Positions 29,909 through 38,524 of a stretch of DNA of 64,000 nt are shown here, one piece after another (the stretch's first letter is position 1; the number at the start of each line of letters is the position of its first letter). The stretch is from Campylobacter bilis (GTDB lineage: Bacteria; Campylobacterota; Campylobacteria; Campylobacterales; Campylobacteraceae): NCBI RefSeq assembly GCF_016806695.1, contig NZ_WUED01000005.1, forward strand, positions 62,001 to 126,000, in the 5' to 3' direction. The position numbers and the translations under genes were made by a program. The notes beneath the pieces were generated by a model. It was not told the origin of the DNA. It saw only the letters and a program-made list of their open reading frames with translations, and made no database searches.

Positions 29909-30949
29909 ATGAAATATGCAATACTTTTTGGCGGAAATTCTTACGAACACGAAATCAGCATAGTAAGTGCTGTAGTACTTAAAAAAGTTATCTCTAAAAA
30001 TTTAGAATTTATTTTTTGTGATGAAGAGAGAAAATTTTATCATATTCGAAGTCAAAAAATGAATTCTAAAACCTTTAGCTCCAAAGCATATCAAAAAGAA
30101 AAAGAACTTTTTTTAAAACAAAATGGCTTTTTCTACAAAAAGTTTTTTAAAGAAAAGAAATTAGATTTTGATTGTGTGATCAATCTTATCCATGGTAGGG
30201 ATGGTGAAGATGGAAAGGTAGCTGCCTTGCTTGATTTTTACTCTATTAAATTCATAGGCCCTAGGCTTGAAGCAAGCGTATTGTCTTTTAATAAAGAATT
30301 CACCAAACTTTACGCACAAAGCGTAGGAGTTAAAACATTAAATTACACTATGCTAAGAAAGGCACAAAATACCCATGAAAATATTCCCTTACCTTGCATT
30401 ATAAAACCTGCTAGATTAGGAAGTAGCATAGGCATTAGCATTGTTAAAGACAAAAAAGATTTAGAATACGCTAAGGATGTAGGCTTTGAGTTAGATAATG
30501 ATCTTCTTGTGGAAGAATTTAAAAGTGATATTAAAGAATACAATCTTGCAGGGTGTATGATCAAAGATGATTTCATTTTTTCCCTTATAGAAGAACCTAA
30601 GAAAAAAGAATTTTTAGATTTTGAACAAAAATATCTTAGCTTTTCAACACATACTAAAATCACACAAGCAAATCTTACTCAAGAGCTTCAAGAAAAATTA
30701 AAAAATAGTTTTGCTAGAATTTATAATCCTTTATTTAAAGGTGCCTTAATACGCTGCGATTTTTTTATCCTTGATAATGAAGTGTATCTTAATGAAATCA
30801 ATCCTAATCCTGGTTCTTTAGCAAATTATCTTTTTGAAGACTTCAACGCTACTTTAGATGCCTTAGCTAATCAAATTTCTTTAGAAGAAAAAATCAAAAT
30901 CGATTATAATTTTCTTCATTCTATCAATGGACAAAAAGGCAAATTATAA
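29909..30949 (+). CDS. ddl: D-alanine--D-alanine ligase
   Basis: A 346-residue ATP-grasp ligase that makes the D-Ala-D-Ala dipeptide for peptidoglycan. The N-terminus reads [25 protein letters not shown] is near residue 90, [17 protein letters not shown] near residue 160 binds ATP, and [15 protein letters not shown] near residue 300 holds metal ligands. It is close to murF in the same transcription unit, and the two act in consecutive steps. A 15-bp palindrome follows it. Confidence 0.96.
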   Translation: MKYAILFGGNSYEHEISIVSAVVLKKVISKNLEFIFCDEERKFYHIRSQKMNSKTFSSKAYQKEKELFLKQNGFFYKKFFKEKKLDFDCVINLIHGRDGEDGKVAALLDFYSIKFIGPRLEASVLSFNKEFTKLYAQSVGVKTLNYTMLRKAQNTHENIPLPCIIKPARLGSSIGISIVKDKKDLEYAKDVGFELDNDLLVEEFKSDIKEYNLAGCMIKDDFIFSLIEEPKKKEFLDFEQKYLSFSTHTKITQANLTQELQEKLKNSFARIYNPLFKGALIRCDFFILDNEVYLNEINPNPGSLANYLFEDFNATLDALANQISLEEKIKIDYNFLHSINGQKGKL

Positions 30950-30960
30950 GTTTTTAAGCA

Positions 30961-30998
30961 AAAATACGCTAAATTATACATAAAATTTAGCGTATTTT
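30961..30998. repeat. 15-bp perfect palindrome upstream of the Phd/YefM-like gene
   Basis: AAAATACGCTAAATT (30961-30975) and its exact complement (30984-30998) flank an 8-base spacer. It fills most of the gap between ddl and the small Phd-like gene and overlaps a plausible -10 (TAAAAT, 30981-30986). It could be a terminator hairpin for ddl or an operator for the downstream regulator; there is no T-run right after the stem. Confidence 0.8.
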
Positions 30999-31008
30999 AG
31001 GATCAAAA

Positions 31009-31224
31009 ATGCTTTCTTTCAAACAAGATGAAATTTACACTGCTACAGAAGTAGTAAGAAATTTTAGTCCCATTATGGAAAAACTCAAAAAAAGCCAATC
31101 AGGCAAAATAGTCGTTTTAAAAAACAATAAATTTGAAGCTGTCATACTCAATATGAAAGAATTTGAACGCTTACAAAATGCTGTGCAACTTTTAGAAAAT
31201 ATTTATAAAAATCAAAAGGTTTAA
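31009..31224 (+). CDS. Phd/YefM-like small protein (antitoxin fold), solitary
   Basis: A 71-residue protein resembling the Phd/YefM antitoxin family: an N-terminal DNA-binding-like half (YTATEVVRNFSPIMEKLKKS), the short strand GKIVVLKNNKFEAVILNMKEFE, and a C-terminal helix. Antitoxins of this family bind operator palindromes through the N-terminal half and a toxin through the C-terminal half. No RelE, Doc or PIN-like toxin gene is adjacent; the next gene, one base away, is an alpha/beta hydrolase. A perfect palindrome lies 10 bp upstream. A stand-alone regulator is therefore likelier than an active toxin-antitoxin pair. Confidence 0.75.
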   Translation: MLSFKQDEIYTATEVVRNFSPIMEKLKKSQSGKIVVLKNNKFEAVILNMKEFERLQNAVQLLENIYKNQKV

Positions 31225-31225
31225 A

Positions 31226-31957
31226 ATGGCTCAAACACAGCTTGTTTATAAAGACAAAAACTATCAAATTTCTTATGAAATCATAGGCGAAATTTTCTTA
31301 CCACAAATACTAATTTTACACGGTTGGGGTGCTAATAAAGAACTCATGAAACAAAGCTTTTGGCCTTTTTTAAAAGACTTTTGTCAAATTTATATAGATT
31401 TGGCTGGATTTGGCAAATCAAGCATTGCAGAAGTTTTAAATACTCAAGATTATGCTAATATCATAAAACTCTTTTTAAAACAAAAAAAATTAAATGTCTG
31501 TTTTTTCATGGGCCATTCTTTTGGGGGTAAAATAAGTGCTTTATTAGCTAAAGAGCAAGACACACTCATCTTGCTTTCAAGTGCAGGAATTTTAAAGCAA
31601 AAGTCTCTTAAAATTCGGTTAAAAATCCGTATTTTTAAGATTTTAAAACGCCTGGGTTTGGGGAAATTTTATCCTTATTTTGTCAGCAAAGATGGAGTAA
31701 ATCTTAATCCTATTATGTATGCAACTTTTAAAAAGGTTGTAGATGAAGATTTTAGTGAAATTTTTAGCCAACAAAAAGCAAAAAGTCTTATTTTTTGGGG
31801 GAAAGAGGATAAGGCTACGCCTCTAGCTTGCGGCCAAATCCTTCATGAACTCTTACAAAATAGCACTTTTTATCCTCTAGAAGGAGATCACTTTTTCTTT
31901 TTAAAACATTCTGCTTTTATAGCGCAAAAACTCCTAGCTGAAAGGAAAACATGCTAG
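31226..31957 (+). CDS. Alpha/beta hydrolase
   Basis: A 243-residue hydrolase fold protein. LHGWGANKELM near residue 32 forms the oxyanion region, GHSFGGKIS near residue 93 carries the nucleophile serine, GKEDKATPL near residue 192 the acid, and GDHFFFLKH near residue 218 the histidine. The substrate is unknown. It lies between the Phd-like gene (1 bp gap) and murF (7 bp overlap), so it is expressed with peptidoglycan genes. No signal peptide is visible. Confidence 0.87.
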   Translation: MAQTQLVYKDKNYQISYEIIGEIFLPQILILHGWGANKELMKQSFWPFLKDFCQIYIDLAGFGKSSIAEVLNTQDYANIIKLFLKQKKLNVCFFMGHSFGGKISALLAKEQDTLILLSSAGILKQKSLKIRLKIRIFKILKRLGLGKFYPYFVSKDGVNLNPIMYATFKKVVDEDFSEIFSQQKAKSLIFWGKEDKATPLACGQILHELLQNSTFYPLEGDHFFFLKHSAFIAQKLLAERKTC

Positions 31958-33384
31958 ATTTTTTATATTTTGCTAACACTTTAATTTTTAATTTTTGCAT
32001 AGCTTTTTATTTTATTAGTGCTTTACAATGGTATTCTTATAAATTCAAGCGCGTTATTTTTCATTATCATAGATATTTTTGGCATGTATATTTTTTACTC
32101 ATTCCTTATTTTATTTATATTTTATCATTTGGTTTTTCTTGGGCATCTTTGATATATTTTTCTCTTATTCATACTAGTCTTTTATTTCTTTGGAATAAAA
32201 AAATCGATAAAAAACTTGTTTTAACCAATAAAATCAAATGGTTTTTTGTCTTTGTTTTTATTTATAATGGAATTTTTTCTTTGCTTTCTTTGCAGTTTTC
32301 TTTTCTTTTTAATCTTGCTTGCTTGCCTATAAGTTTATTAAGTTTAAAAATTTATGATTTTTTTACTAACTTATATTTTAAACGCCAAGCCCAAGCAAAA
32401 ATTATGCACAATGAAAATCTTAAAATCATACTCATCACTGCAAGTTTTGGAAAAACAAGTATGAAAAATTTTTTATATGATCTTTTAAAAGATGATTTTT
32501 TATGCTATAAAACCCCAAGAAGTGTAAATACTCTTATGGGCATAGTTAAAGATATTAATGAAAATTTGCAAAAAAACACTCAAATTTATATCGCCGAAGC
32601 AGGAGCTAGGGTAAAGGGAGATATTTTAGAAATTACACGTTTTTTAAACCCTCATATTTGTATCATAGGCGAAATAGGCAATTCTCATTTAGAATATTTT
32701 AAAAGCATAGAAAACATTAAAAACACTAAATTAGAAGCCCTTCATTCAAAAAGATTAAAAAAAGCCTTTTTACACTCTAGCACACAAAAAAAAGAAGAAG
32801 GCATAATAAGTATTTATGATGATAAAATAATTAATGTCCAAGCAAGCCTTGAAGGCTTAAATTTTAAAATACTCTTCCAAAATAAAGAAGAAACATTTAA
32901 AAGCCAAATTTTAGGTTCTTTTAACGCACAAAATCTTTGTGCTTGTATACTTTGTGCTGATTTTTTAGGCGTTAGCTTAAATAAAATCAAAGAAAACTTA
33001 GAAAAAATTACTTCAGTACAACACCGCCTTTGTGTGATTTCTAAAGAACCTAAGTTTATTATCGATGATGGATTTAATGGGAATTTTAAAGGCATGAGTC
33101 AAAGCTATGAATTATGCAAGAATTATCAAGGTAGGAAAGTTTTAATCACTCCTGGCATACTTGAAGTCAATGAAGAAGAAAATAAAAAACTTTGCCAAGT
33201 TATCAATAAATGCTTTGATTTAGCTATCATTAGTGCTCATGTCAATGCAGAAATTTTCAAAAAAGAGTTAAAAATCAAAACCCTTATACTAAAAGACAAA
33301 AACGATTTAATCCAAACCCTTGCTAAAGAAACAAAACAAGGAGACTTGATCCTTTTTTCTAATGATACTCCTAGTTATCTTTAA
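31951..33384 (+). CDS. murF: UDP-N-acetylmuramoyl-tripeptide--D-alanyl-D-alanine ligase, membrane-type
   Basis: A 477-residue Mur ligase that adds D-Ala-D-Ala to the UDP-MurNAc tripeptide. The ligase core starts near residue 155 with ITASFGKTSMKN (P-loop), then YIAEAGARVKGDI and GEIGNSHLEYF, and IDDGFNGNFKGM near residue 370, all matching MurF. Unlike enterobacterial MurF, residues 1-145 are not a substrate-binding domain but several hydrophobic helices, so the enzyme is probably anchored in the inner membrane. It overlaps the convergent flgS gene by 14 bp. Confidence 0.88.
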   Translation: MLDFLYFANTLIFNFCIAFYFISALQWYSYKFKRVIFHYHRYFWHVYFLLIPYFIYILSFGFSWASLIYFSLIHTSLLFLWNKKIDKKLVLTNKIKWFFVFVFIYNGIFSLLSLQFSFLFNLACLPISLLSLKIYDFFTNLYFKRQAQAKIMHNENLKIILITASFGKTSMKNFLYDLLKDDFLCYKTPRSVNTLMGIVKDINENLQKNTQIYIAEAGARVKGDILEITRFLNPHICIIGEIGNSHLEYFKSIENIKNTKLEALHSKRLKKAFLHSSTQKKEEGIISIYDDKIINVQASLEGLNFKILFQNKEETFKSQILGSFNAQNLCACILCADFLGVSLNKIKENLEKITSVQHRLCVISKEPKFIIDDGFNGNFKGMSQSYELCKNYQGRKVLITPGILEVNEEENKKLCQVINKCFDLAIISAHVNAEIFKKELKIKTLILKDKNDLIQTLAKETKQGDLILFSNDTPSYL

Positions 33385-34408
33385 ATTCAGGGCTTATAGG
33401 CAAGGTAAAATAAAAATTTTTAGGCTTAAGTTCAAATCCTAACTTTCCTTTGTGTGCATCAATAATCTCTTTAGAAAGAGACAATCCAAGACCATTGCCT
33501 CTAAGCTTGGTTGTTTTAAAGGCTTCAAAGACCATGTTTTCATCTTTGATTTCACAACCATTATCATAAACTCGCACGCACAAAATATTTTTCTTACAAG
33601 AAGCTAGAATTTGAATTTTTGGGTTTTGAAGATCTTGTTCTTCTACAGCATCAATAGCATTGTAAATCAAATTTTGCAAAACCACACTCAAAAGATCCTT
33701 ATCTGCATAAATTTGCATATCTAAAAAACGGATAACAAAATCAATAGGTGTAGAAAAATTATAAGAATTAATAGCACTTTCACACTCTTCTTTTAGTTCT
33801 AAAAGATTAAAATAACTAGCATTAATATGAACGCCCTTAGTAAAAAGCAAGGTAGAATTAACTATGCGTTCAACTCTAGCAATGGCTTTTTGAATTTCAA
33901 GGACTATGTGCTTGTTTTTAAGTTCACTACGCGCAAAAAGCATGGAAGTAAGCAAAGAAATAGAACCTATAGGATTTCTTATTTCATGGGCTAAGCGTGC
34001 AGCCACACTTCCCATGCTTGCAAGTCTTTCATTACGCTTTTCATCACTAATGTCAATAGCAGAAACAATGGTTTTTTCATTATGAGCTATAATTTTTATA
34101 GCATAAAAACTTCCTTCAAACTCTAACTCATCACGCATTTTTTCTAAACTGATAATATTTAATAATTTAGGGTTTTTTAAAGCTTCTTGATTTTGTAAAA
34201 TAATATGCTTATGCTTATCTAAAATCCAAAGAGCACTAGGCAACACCTCTATGATTTCATCAACCATAGCACGTAAAAAATTATAATTTTCGTTTAAAAT
34301 TTTATATTCATTTTCTATAACATAAGTTTGTTCAATCAAACTCTCAAGACCTTTTTGTAAAATTTCTTTTTCATTAGAATCTAAGCTTTTTAAAATACTT
34401 TCATTCAT
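33371..34408 (-). CDS. flgS: Flagellar regulon sensor histidine kinase FlgS
   Basis: A 345-residue soluble histidine kinase. It has an N-terminal coiled-coil and PAS-like region, the H-box RLAHEIRNPIGSIS near residue 140, the N-box NLIYNAIDAVE near residue 245, and the G-box LRGNGLGLSLSKEII near residue 310. In C. jejuni FlgS responds to the flagellar export apparatus and phosphorylates FlgR, which activates sigma54 for rod-hook genes; there is no transmembrane helix, which fits. The partner gene flgR is not nearby. It overlaps the DUF234 gene upstream by 8 bp. Confidence 0.9.
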   Translation of the reverse strand: MNESILKSLDSNEKEILQKGLESLIEQTYVIENEYKILNENYNFLRAMVDEIIEVLPSALWILDKHKHIILQNQEALKNPKLLNIISLEKMRDELEFEGSFYAIKIIAHNEKTIVSAIDISDEKRNERLASMGSVAARLAHEIRNPIGSISLLTSMLFARSELKNKHIVLEIQKAIARVERIVNSTLLFTKGVHINASYFNLLELKEECESAINSYNFSTPIDFVIRFLDMQIYADKDLLSVVLQNLIYNAIDAVEEQDLQNPKIQILASCKKNILCVRVYDNGCEIKDENMVFEAFKTTKLRGNGLGLSLSKEIIDAHKGKLGFELKPKNFYFTLPISPEFKDN

Positions 34409-35216
34409 TTATCATTCCTTTAAAATCATTCAACTCAAATAAAAACAAACCTGATTCACAAATTTTATGCATTTCTTTACTAAAACCATTTTTTGAAATT
34501 ATAATATAATAATGAGGCATTAATTTTAAATTTTTGGCTTTTAATTTCAAAAGATTTAAAATATTTTTGCAAATTTTTTTATTTTTAAATTTAGCCTCTC
34601 CAATGATACATAATTTTTCATCTTTATAATAAAGATCAATTTCCATATCTTTATCCCAATAACTCTGCACTCCTTTTATCTTAAACCAATTTTCTATAAA
34701 TTCACAAGAAAGCTGCTCAAAACAAAAACTTTGATAAAGTTCAAATTTATCTTTTATTTTCTTTAAAACTTCCTCATATCTTCCTTGTAAAATCAGTTTT
34801 TCATTAGGTTTTAAAAAATAAAAGAAAAAACGTGTAAAATGATTTGCAAATATAATTTTATCTTGAATAACATAAGATCTTAATTCTTTTTTTAATTTTT
34901 GTCTTTTGCTTTTATCTTTTTTAAGCTCTTTGCTTATTTCAAGCTTTAAAATACCTTTTTTTAAAAGAAATTGAAGTGCGGATAAAGCTTTAAAATGTTG
35001 AATTTTTTTATTGATGGAAAAACGTTTGCGATTATTTTTAGCTAGCAATATCAAAGCATAAGAAATAATCTCATCAAAATCAAATTGATTTTTTATAAAA
35101 AAATAATTTTTCAACAACCTTTCTTCAATAGTTTCAAAAATATCATTTTCTAAGTTTAATCCTTCTAAAGGTTCAAAACCATCAAAAACGCTATAAAAAT
35201 CAAAAAGCTTATCCAA
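34401..35216 (-). CDS. DUF234-type protein with a PD-(D/E)XK nuclease-like domain
   Basis: The C-terminal third (about residues 185-260) resembles the DUF234 domain that follows AAA ATPase domains in archaeal and bacterial proteins. It shows the PD-(D/E)XK pattern EIDLYY, then GEAKFKNKK, then further basic residues. The N-terminal two thirds are helical and basic with no P-loop, so the usual ATPase is missing. The only canonical start nearby is TTG at 35216 (271 aa), which lacks a Shine-Dalgarno. The open frame continues upstream to an ATA at 35258 with an ideal Shine-Dalgarno, giving 285 aa. It is transcribed with flgS; any link to flagella is inference. Confidence 0.7.
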   Translation of the reverse strand: MDKLFDFYSVFDGFEPLEGLNLENDIFETIEERLLKNYFFIKNQFDFDEIISYALILLAKNNRKRFSINKKIQHFKALSALQFLLKKGILKLEISKELKKDKSKRQKLKKELRSYVIQDKIIFANHFTRFFFYFLKPNEKLILQGRYEEVLKKIKDKFELYQSFCFEQLSCEFIENWFKIKGVQSYWDKDMEIDLYYKDEKLCIIGEAKFKNKKICKNILNLLKLKAKNLKLMPHYYIIISKNGFSKEMHKICESGLFLFELNDFKGMINE

Positions 35217-35286
35217 ACTAAGCTTTTTATATAAACTTGAAAAATCTTTAAATTTTATATTTTTCCTTTTTTAAAAGTATTTTTAT

Positions 35287-35294
35287 AGTATAAT
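35287..35294. promoter_or_regulatory. Overlapping divergent -10 boxes
   Basis: AGTATAAT contains TATAAT for the plus strand (35289-35294, aminotransferase gene) and, read on the minus strand, TATACT (35287-35292) for the DUF234-flgS unit. Both are at normal distance from the respective Shine-Dalgarno sites, so the two transcripts would start within a few bases of each other and compete. Confidence 0.55.
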
Positions 35295-35320
35295 TTTAGC
35301 AAAATTTTAAAGGATTGCAA

Positions 35321-36589
35321 TTGCAAATTTCAGATTTGAAAAAAGAAATTATTTTAAAAAAAGGAGTTTTACATTTTGATTTCGCAGCAAGTGCTCTAGC
35401 CCTTAAATGCGTAGAAAAAGAATTAGCCAAAATCCTTCCAAGCTATGCTAATACACATTCTGATAGCTCTTTAAACTCCTTTAAAACTCAAGAAATTTAC
35501 GAACAAGCAAGACAAAATATAAAAAAAAGCCTATTACTTGATGAAAATTTTGCTCTCATAGCCTGTGGGGTAGGATCAAGCGCTGCGATTAAGAAATTTC
35601 AAGAATTACTTGGAATTTATATCCCTCCTATATTAAAAGAAAAGTATTTTACCCAAATAGACAAAACCACACTTCCTTTGGTTATCGTAGGGCCTTATGA
35701 ACACCATTCTAATGAACTTTCTTTTCGCGAGGGTTTGTGTGAGTGCATAAGGATTCCTTTAGACAAAAATGGTGAAATTGACTTTGATTTTTTAGAAAAA
35801 ATACTACAAAAAAACAAAACAAGAAAAATCATCGCTAGCTTTTCTTTAAGCTCAAATGTCACAGGGATATTAAGCGATTATAAACGCATTTGTAAAATGA
35901 TACGCCAAGTCAAAGGAATAATTGCTTTTGATGCATCAAGTTTTATTCCTTATAAAAATATACCGTGTAAATATTATGATGCTTTATTTATAAGCTCTCA
36001 TAAACTCATAGGCGGTATAGGAGGATCAGGAATTTTAGTCATTAAAAAAGAATTTTGTGGTACTAAACCTAGCTTTGCTGCTGGAGGCACTGTAGGCTAC
36101 GTTTCTCGCACTTCTCAATGCTATCTTTGCAATGAAGAAGCCTTAGAAGAAGGTGGCACACCAGGAATTTTACAACTCATCCGTGCAGGCTTAGCCTTTA
36201 AAATCAAAGATGCCATAGGGGTAAAACAAATACAACAAAAAGAAGAAATTTTAAAAGATTATTGTTTTAAGAAACTAAAATCCGTACCCAACCTCATATT
36301 GTATGCAAGGAATTTAAAAAAGCGCTTGCCTATTTTTGCTTTTAATATCAAAGGAATTTCTCCTTTTGATATCGCTTATGAATTAAGCAAAAAATACCGC
36401 ATAGAAACACGTGCAGGTTGTGCTTGTGCAGGTCCTTATGGGCATGATTTATTAGGATTAAAAGACAATGAAAAGTTAAAAACAAAACCAGGTTGGCTAA
36501 GAATAAGCCTACATTATACTCACGAAAAAGAAGATCTTGATTATTTTTTCAATGCACTTTATAAAACTATAGCAAAATTATCACATTAA
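35321..36589 (+). CDS. Class V aminotransferase (cysteine desulfurase-like)
   Basis: A 422-residue fold-type I PLP enzyme. The PLP lysine is in ISSHKLIGGIGGSG near residue 230, FDASSFIPY precedes it, and the C-terminal TRAGCACAGPYGHD near residue 365 has a cysteine where SufS/CsdA cysteine desulfurases hold the catalytic residue. It may therefore mobilise sulfur, but NifS/SufS-type function is unproven. Two in-frame TTG codons compete: AAAGGA abuts the first (35315) and is six bases before the second (35321), so I choose 35321. Its stop overlaps the convergent purU stop. Confidence 0.82.
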   Translation: MQISDLKKEIILKKGVLHFDFAASALALKCVEKELAKILPSYANTHSDSSLNSFKTQEIYEQARQNIKKSLLLDENFALIACGVGSSAAIKKFQELLGIYIPPILKEKYFTQIDKTTLPLVIVGPYEHHSNELSFREGLCECIRIPLDKNGEIDFDFLEKILQKNKTRKIIASFSLSSNVTGILSDYKRICKMIRQVKGIIAFDASSFIPYKNIPCKYYDALFISSHKLIGGIGGSGILVIKKEFCGTKPSFAAGGTVGYVSRTSQCYLCNEEALEEGGTPGILQLIRAGLAFKIKDAIGVKQIQQKEEILKDYCFKKLKSVPNLILYARNLKKRLPIFAFNIKGISPFDIAYELSKKYRIETRAGCACAGPYGHDLLGLKDNEKLKTKPGWLRISLHYTHEKEDLDYFFNALYKTIAKLSH

Positions 36590-37410
36590 AATATTATAGT
36601 TTTATTATTGTGTATAAAAATTCTATCTTCAAAAACCAAATCAAGTGCCTTTGAAAGAACATCTTTTTCTATATTTCTTCCAGCTTGTTGCATGTCTTGC
36701 CAAGTATATTCATGGTTAATAGATAAAACCGCTTGAGTGATGATAGGCCCTTCATCAAGATTATTATTAACAAAATGTGCTGTTGCACCAATGATTTTAA
36801 CCCCTCTTTCAAAAGCTTGCTTGTAAGGATTTGCTCCTATAAACGCAGGTAAAAAAGAATGATGGATGTTAATAATCTTGCCTTCAAAATGCTCTACAAA
36901 ATCAGGCGATAAAATTCTCATATATTTTGCTAAAATCAAATAATCAAATTGATATTGCTTCAAACACTCTAAAACTTGTTTTTCTTGCTCTTCTCGACTT
37001 AAATCTTGTGCACTTATATGATGATATGCAATGTTAAATTTTTCTACCAAGCCCTTAAGCACATCATGATTTGAAATCACAGCTTTAATGTCAGCTTGAA
37101 GCTCATTACTATAATGCCTTATTAATAAATCGCCCAAACAATGGCTTTCTTTAGTCGCAAAAACAACAATATTTTTCTTTCTTTTCTCACAAAGTTCGAT
37201 CAAAGCTTCTTGACCTAATACAACCTTAAGGGTTTGGATAAATGCTTCTTTTTTAAAATCACCTTCTAAAATAGCACGAAAAAAGAACATTCCTTCGCCT
37301 ACAAATTCATCATTTTTAACTATATTAATATGATATTTAAAAATAACATCAGAGATTTTATAAATCAATCCTTTTTGATCTTGAGTGCAAATCTTTAAGA
37401 CACGAACCAT
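36586..37410 (-). CDS. purU: Formyltetrahydrofolate deformylase
   Basis: A 274-residue enzyme hydrolysing 10-formyl-THF to formate and THF, balancing the one-carbon pool. An N-terminal ACT domain (VLKICTQDQKGLIYKISDVIF) precedes a formyltransferase-fold domain with IINIHHSFLPAFIGANPY near residue 195 and the catalytic ATAHFVNNNLDEGPII near residue 225. The ATG at 37410 has AGAAGG upstream at normal distance; the GTG at 37419 abuts that site and is unlikely. The 5' end lies 53 bp inside cca. Confidence 0.92.
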   Translation of the reverse strand: MVRVLKICTQDQKGLIYKISDVIFKYHINIVKNDEFVGEGMFFFRAILEGDFKKEAFIQTLKVVLGQEALIELCEKRKKNIVVFATKESHCLGDLLIRHYSNELQADIKAVISNHDVLKGLVEKFNIAYHHISAQDLSREEQEKQVLECLKQYQFDYLILAKYMRILSPDFVEHFEGKIINIHHSFLPAFIGANPYKQAFERGVKIIGATAHFVNNNLDEGPIITQAVLSINHEYTWQDMQQAGRNIEKDVLSKALDLVFEDRIFIHNNKTIIF

Positions 37411-38524
37411 CAATCCCACCTTCTATATATTCTTTTAACTCATTTTCTTTTGCTTGTTGGAGTTTTAAACCCAGCATTTTACCATAAATCCCAGCATTTA
37501 AAAAATCTTTCGCTAAAATTTTACTTTTAAATTTATTCTCATAAAGCTTTAATTTTTTAGCTTGCTTGATACGTTTTTCATCCCAAAGCCCAAGCCATTC
37601 TTTCAAAGGTATATCCAAAGCAATTTTTGCTAATTCAAAATCACTCATATTGTTTAAATAAAAAGCTTGATTTGCTTTTTTCGAATATTCTTTTTTAAGC
37701 TTAGTATTTTTAAAAAATACCTCTTTATCTAATTGAAAATAATTCAAATACAAATACAAAAACAAAGCATCATCTTTAATAAAAACCCTTGTATCTCTAA
37801 GTAAATTTTGAAATTCCACACCCTTAAAAGAATTTTCAAAACCAAAAATCGCTTGTTCTAAACCAAGTTCTTGTAAATATTTATAACCCACATCAAGCTT
37901 AGAACTTTTAAAAAATTTATAAAGTTCAGTATTAATCCTATCTTTACTAAGATCTTTTATGGACATATTTTTCATTAAAGCTAAACTTTCTTTAGCTATC
38001 TTAAAACCAAATCTCGAAGCAAAAACCACTGCTCTTAAAACTCTTAAACTATCTTCTTGAAAGCTTTGTTCATCAATATGTCTTAAACAACCCTTTTTAA
38101 GATCTTGCAATCCTCCATAAAAATCTAAAAACTCATCATTAAAAAGATTTATCATCATAGAATTAATAGTAAAATCGCGCCTTTTTGCCGCTAATTTTTC
38201 ATCATGACAAATTTTTACTTCAAAACCTGCATGACCATAACCTGTTTTATTCTCTGTTCTAGCAAGTCCAAGATCGTAATTTTTAAATTTATATACAAAA
38301 AAACTTTTTCCAAAACCTTGCGCGCCTAATTCTTGCATGATTTTTTCAAAATCTTTGGGCTTTATATCATAAAATTCTATATCATAATCATTGATTTTTA
38401 AACCCAAAAACAAATCCCTAACACTACCCCCAACCAAATAAGCCCTTTGGGTATAGGGCCTAAAAAAATCAGCGATAAAACGCAAATGAGTATTATTTTT
38501 TAAGCTTATATTCAATGTTTGCAA
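37358..38524 (-). CDS. cca: tRNA nucleotidyltransferase / poly(A) polymerase family
   Basis: A 388-residue enzyme of the class II nucleotidyltransferase family, which adds or repairs the 3' CCA end of tRNAs. The head shows LVGGSVRDLFLGLKINDYD (GGxVRD plus the catalytic DxD-type DYDIE) near residue 30. RRDFTINSMMINL near residue 135 and EDSLRVLRAVVFASRFGF near residue 175 follow. It overlaps the upstream acidic-protein gene by 32 bp and purU downstream by 53 bp. CCA-adding versus A-adding activity cannot be separated from sequence alone. Confidence 0.87.
   Translation of the reverse strand: MQTLNISLKNNTHLRFIADFFRPYTQRAYLVGGSVRDLFLGLKINDYDIEFYDIKPKDFEKIMQELGAQGFGKSFFVYKFKNYDLGLARTENKTGYGHAGFEVKICHDEKLAAKRRDFTINSMMINLFNDEFLDFYGGLQDLKKGCLRHIDEQSFQEDSLRVLRAVVFASRFGFKIAKESLALMKNMSIKDLSKDRINTELYKFFKSSKLDVGYKYLQELGLEQAIFGFENSFKGVEFQNLLRDTRVFIKDDALFLYLYLNYFQLDKEVFFKNTKLKKEYSKKANQAFYLNNMSDFELAKIALDIPLKEWLGLWDEKRIKQAKKLKLYENKFKSKILAKDFLNAGIYGKMLGLKLQQAKENELKEYIEGGIDGSCLKDLHSRSKRIDL

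Noticed and set aside
31009..31957. Toxin-antitoxin module formed by the Phd-like protein and its downstream gene
   Set aside because: The downstream protein has a complete alpha/beta hydrolase catalytic set and no resemblance to Doc, RelE or PIN toxins.
37410..37419. GTG at 37419 as purU start
   Set aside because: The AGAAGG site abuts the GTG but has normal spacing to the ATG at 37410.
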